Position numbers and translations under genes: made by a program
Assembly (NCBI GenBank): GCA_050246595.1
Contig: JBFWVT010000130.1
Coordinates: 1-6,987 of the forward strand
Length of the DNA stretch: 6,987 nt
Reading direction: 5' to 3'
Source: DATARH01 sp050246595
GTDB lineage: Bacteria > Pseudomonadota > Alphaproteobacteria > ATCC43930 > CGMCC-115725
In this document: positions 5,025 through 6,987 of the stretch, piece by piece
Numbering within the stretch: position 1 is the stretch's first letter
How the letters are laid out: each line of letters starts with the position of its first letter
The notes under the pieces: model-generated
What the model was told of the DNA's origin: nothing
The model's database searches: none
Seen by the model: the letters and a program-made list of their open reading frames with translations, nothing else

Positions 5025-6294
5025 CTATGCCGCCCGGATCGGCAAAACCTGCCCGCCGGCCGCTGGCGACGTGGTGCAGAACATCGCCCAGGCATCCATC
5101 AATTGGCGCCGCTTCTCGAACAGATCGCCGCGGCGATAGGCGCGCTCGACGGCATCGGCGACGGTATGTGCCAGCGCCATCTCCGCGACCTCGGCCGGGA
5201 AGCCGGTGCGCTCGGCCGCCCAGTCGCGGAAGGTGCTGCGGAACCCATGCACGGTCAGATCGTCCCGCTTCATGCGCCGCAGCAGGACAAGCATCGCCAT
5301 GTTCGACAGCGGCCTGCCGGCGACGCCGCCGGCGAACACAAACCCTTTCCCGGCCTCCGATCCGGGATCGCCGCGCCGTTCTTTCGCCAGCTCGGCGACG
5401 ATCGCCAGCGCCGCGTCGGACAGCGGCACACGATGTTCCTTTCCGGCCTTCATGCGGTCGGCCGGGATCGTCCAGACCTTTGCGGTCAGATCGAATTCCT
5501 CCCAGCGGGCGCCGATGACCTCGCCGGTGCGCGCCGCCGTCAGGATCAGGAATTCGAGCGCGCGCGCCGCCATGCCCGGCTGCCGGCGCAGCTCGGCGAG
5601 GAACGCCGCGATCTCGGCATAGGGCAGCGCCGCATGATGTTCCTCGGGGCCCGTCGTCTGTCGCACCGCGCGCTTCGCCTTTGACGGCGCCGGCAGCAGC
5701 TTGTCGAAATGGCCGCGCCAGCGGGCCGGGTTCTCGCTCTCGCGCCAGCCGCGCGCCGCGGCATAGTCGAGAATGCTTTCGATCCGCCCGCGCACCCGGC
5801 TCGCGGTCTCGGGCTTCGCCGCCCAGATCGGCTCCAACACCTGCATGACCAGCCCGGCATCAACGGCCTGCACCGGCAACGCGCCGAGAACCGGGTAGAC
5901 GTAGCTTTCGAGCGTCGCAGGCCACTGTCGGGCATGCACCGGGTTCTTCCACGAAGCCCGGTGCATCGCGATGTAGCGCTCGGCGCACTGCTTGAAGGTT
6001 ACGGCTCTGGCTTCGTCGAGCCTCGCTTGACGCCGCTTCGCCTCGCGTTCGAGCAGCGGGTCGATCCCGTCGAGCAGTTCGCGACGCCGCGCGCTCGCGG
6101 GCCGCTTTCAGCCCGACCGTGTGCAGCGAACCAAGCCCTATCTCGCGGTCGCGGCCGTCGCGCATGTAGCGGAAAATCCAGCTCTTCGCGCCGCGCTCAT
6201 TGACGTGCAGGTAAAGCCCGCCGCCGTCGGCGTGCATGCCCCTCGCGGCATTGTTGATGGCCGCCTGGGTCAATCGGTTGACAAAGCGAGGCAT
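5025..6294 (-). pseudogene. int: P4-type tyrosine integrase, frameshifted in the N-terminal part
   Basis: ATG 6294-6292 begins MPRFVNRLTQ and leads into the N-terminal integrase domain (GGGLYLHVNERGAKSWIFRY, REIGLGSL), which binds arm sites. Near 6080-6092 the coding frame changes: before it reads GLKAARERAA, after it ELLDGIDPLLEREAK and onward to TAG 5027-5025. Loss of two bases in the CG-rich repeat there, or gain of one, would explain it. From the internal ATG 5966 the intact remainder is 313 residues and includes the core-binding and catalytic domains. The catalytic set is complete in that numbering: R146 (TAARTGEV), K173, H240 and R243 (HGFR), H267 and Y277. The enzyme would join attP and attB during integration, and together with an excisionase would reverse it. 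As written the full-length protein of about 423 residues cannot be made. A 313-residue form would lack the arm-binding domain. Confidence 0.75.
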
Positions 6295-6477
6295 GATCGC
6301 ATCCCTGGCCGGGATCGGGGTTCGAAGCCTGATCCCATAATGGTTCCCACGAATGCTTGTGGGATGATAGGATACGCCGTGAAACGCGTCGAGACGGCAA
6401 GGACTATTTTCCTTGATCTCCACGGCTTTTTGGAACGTCAAGGGGACAACCGGGAACGATCTGGGATCGCTTTGGCA
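6295..6477. promoter_or_regulatory. Integrase leader next to the tRNA, with a 6-bp inverted repeat
   Basis: This stretch lies between the tRNA 3' end and the integrase start and should contain the attachment arm and the int promoter. An inverted repeat TCCCAC (6345-6350) / GTGGGA (6359-6364), loop of eight, lies about 50 bases before the start codon and could be a protein-binding site. AGGG sits about eight bases before ATG 6294. A TTGACG box (minus strand, 6441-6436) has no clear -10 partner. Site assignments are tentative. Confidence 0.3.
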
Positions 6478-6564
6478 CGGATGGGGTGGGATTCGAACCC
6501 ACGAGGGACTTGCATCCCTGCCGGTTTTCAAGACCGGTGCCTTAAACCGCTCGGCCACCCATCC
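6478..6564 (-). tRNA. tRNA-Ser (anticodon UGA)
   Basis: This 87-nt gene folds as a class II tRNA. The acceptor stem is GGATGGG with CCCATCC plus discriminator G. The anticodon stem CCGGT/ACCGG encloses the loop CTTGAAA, giving anticodon TGA (6530-6528), which reads UCA. A long variable arm pairs GGGA with TCCC, as in serine tRNAs. The T arm is GTGGG-TTCGAAT-CCCAC. CCA is not encoded. All stems pair, so it should be functional. Its 3' end faces the integrase, so it is the probable attachment site, with the integrated element having restored the 3' end sequence. Confidence 0.95.
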
Positions 6565-6640
6565 ATAGAAGTAGGATCAGTCACCTATACCAGCCGGCGT
6601 TGATCTTGGCTCGTTCGTGCCCGGCCCCGGGGTCGGAGCA

Positions 6641-6680
6641 TCCACGAACCACCCCCCAAGCGTCCCCGGCTTCTCGTGGA
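6641..6680. repeat. 7-bp inverted repeat (TCCACGA/TCGTGGA)
   Basis: TCCACGA (6641-6647) pairs with TCGTGGA (6674-6680) around a 26-base C-rich loop. It is the first of three symmetric elements in the gap between the tRNA and the right IS end. Given the loop size, this is the weakest of them. No function is assigned. Confidence 0.35.
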
Positions 6681-6696
6681 CGCCCGCGGATCAAGT

Positions 6697-6717
6697 CCGT
6701 GGGCTGAAGGCCCACGG
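6697..6717. repeat. Hairpin with 8-bp perfect stem
   Basis: CCGTGGGC and GCCCACGG pair perfectly around TGAAG. Just before it lies GATCAAGTCCG, a word common in intergenic palindromic repeats of Sphingomonadales-like genomes by my recollection. It lies upstream of the tRNA gene, so it is not that gene's terminator. A REP-like repeat is likely. Confidence 0.5.
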
Positions 6718-6723
6718 GCCAAT

Positions 6724-6754
6724 CCCCGGATCACCCCCGGACTGTGATCCGGGG
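6724..6754. repeat. Hairpin with 11-bp perfect stem, REP-like
   Basis: CCCCGGATCAC (6724-6734) and GTGATCCGGGG (6744-6754) form a perfect 11-bp stem with a nine-base loop. Together with the preceding hairpin seven bases away it forms a paired palindromic unit (BIME-like). No T run follows on either strand, so an intrinsic terminator is unlikely. The DNA between the tRNA and the IS (6565-6861) otherwise holds only a doubtful small ORF. Confidence 0.55.
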
Positions 6755-6767
6755 GCCGGGGACGGCC

Positions 6768-6872
6768 ATGAACGACATGCGTCAAGGTCTCGGGCGGTTG
6801 GTATTATCATCAACGCTGCGGCGAACGGCAGCGAAATTTGGTAATGGCCTAATTCGGCCACCTAGAGCGTGA
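6768..6872 (+). CDS. Possible small ORF running into the right IS end
   Basis: ATG 6768 is preceded by GGGGA at six bases and gives MNDMRQGLGRLVLSSTLRRT and a further 14 residues, stopping at TGA 6870-6872. The last four codons, including the stop, lie across or inside the IS edge at 6862. It could be the 5' end of a host gene cut by the IS, which would explain why bases 6785-6860 are less GC-rich than the hairpins before them. The product is not recognised and chance remains possible. Confidence 0.2.
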   Translation: MNDMRQGLGRLVLSSTLRRTAAKFGNGLIRPPRA

Positions 6873-6987
6873 TCGTTTCAGGTTGAAGCGTAGCCGGCAT
6901 TGGCGAGGTAGTTTGCGCATTCCTGTGCGGAGAAATGATCGAGCAAGGAGCCGATCTGGCGCCACGTGTCCTCGGTGGTGCGCGGAT
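6862..6987 (-). mobile_element. IS630-family insertion sequence end, inverted second copy (partial)
   Basis: This is the reverse complement of 1-126 with one mismatch. It begins CTAG at the IS edge (6862-6865), and the terminal sequence AGAGCGTGATCGTTTCA follows. The element continues beyond the window. Both copies have their transposase 3' ends facing inward, so the window sits between inverted IS copies. Confidence 0.8.
6878..6985 (-). CDS. IS630-family transposase, C-terminal 35 residues (second copy, 5' end outside window)
   Basis: The frame is open from the window edge at 6985 and stops at TGA 6880-6878. It encodes the same tail as the left copy, with Ser in place of Thr in the segment LLDHFSAQECANYL. 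The catalytic residues are outside the window. Confidence 0.8.
   Translation of the reverse strand, partial: PRTTEDTWRQIGSLLDHFSAQECANYLANAGYAST

Larger units (their letters stand above)
1000..6564. mobile_element. Remnant of a tRNA-Ser-associated prophage or satellite element
   Basis: A P4-type integrase starts 184 bases beyond the 3' end of a tRNA-Ser and points away from it. A primase/HTH pair and virion-type genes follow. This is the order expected of an element integrated in the tRNA 3' end. No second copy of the tRNA 3' end was found by eye, so the distal border is not defined. The left limit of about 1000 is where virion-like sequence meets the toxin gene tail to tail, and the toxin pair could instead be cargo. 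Primase and virion genes are joined directly and several genes are broken, so the element is incomplete. Confidence 0.55.

Noticed and set aside
4664..5095. A 143-codon minus-strand open frame opposite the zinc-ribbon gene
   Set aside because: It overlaps the well-supported plus-strand frame with the cysteine motif and the end of the integrase, and shows no motif of its own.
6313..6330. GGGTTCGAA near the integrase as a second att copy of the tRNA T loop
   Set aside because: It matches only nine bases and lies in the opposite orientation to the tRNA, and it is next to the integrase instead of at the distal end.
6617..6844. A 75-codon plus-strand open frame over the hairpins
   Set aside because: Pro/Gly/Arg-rich translation of palindromic DNA with no ribosome site or family likeness.
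1..6987. CRISPR array or tandem repeats
   Set aside because: No regularly spaced direct repeats with spacers were seen on either strand.

Overview
This is high-GC DNA of a kind typical of Alphaproteobacteria. The cues are the IS630-type transposase tail, the P4-type integrase, the DUF433/DUF5615-like pair and a REP-like palindrome cluster. The genus cannot be told from the sequence. The window reads as a decayed integrative element (prophage or satellite remnant) beside a tRNA-Ser(UGA) gene. It is closed on both sides by inverted copies of the same IS630-family end.

Layout. 1-126 and 6862-6987 are the same IS end in opposite orientation, each carrying the last 35 codons of the transposase. 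128-999 (+) holds a broken toxin-antitoxin pair: a DUF433-like antitoxin that has lost its N-terminus next to the IS, and a PIN-like (DUF5615-type) toxin with a one-base frameshift. 1000-2968 (-) holds phage virion-type genes: a 34-codon stub, a T7 gp14-like internal virion protein, and a long coiled-coil/Ala-rich gene whose coding signal switches frame twice. 3039-4104 (-) holds an overlapping pair: a helix-turn-helix protein, then a D5_N/P4-type primase cut off just before its helicase domain. 4189-4276 is a divergent control region with a palindrome and short direct repeats. 4277-5011 (+) is an uncharacterised protein with a C-terminal four-cysteine zinc ribbon interrupted by an amber codon. 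5025-6294 (-) is a P4-type tyrosine integrase with all catalytic residues but a frameshift in its N-terminal part. 6478-6564 (-) is an intact tRNA-Ser(UGA). 6565-6861 holds three hairpins and a possible truncated small ORF.

How it fits together. The integrase lies about 180 bases beyond the 3' end of the tRNA and is transcribed away from it, the classic arrangement of an element integrated into a tRNA 3' end. The HTH and primase pair is the early/replication module. The gp14-like and coiled-coil genes are late virion genes. The join between half a primase and a virion gene implies that the middle of the element has been deleted. Almost every protein gene carries a lesion, so the element is probably defective. 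The tRNA, the HTH gene and the gp14-like gene look intact, though the HTH gene lacks an obvious start codon. The most interesting unexplained gene is the zinc-ribbon protein, which sits as cargo between the integrase and the regulator.
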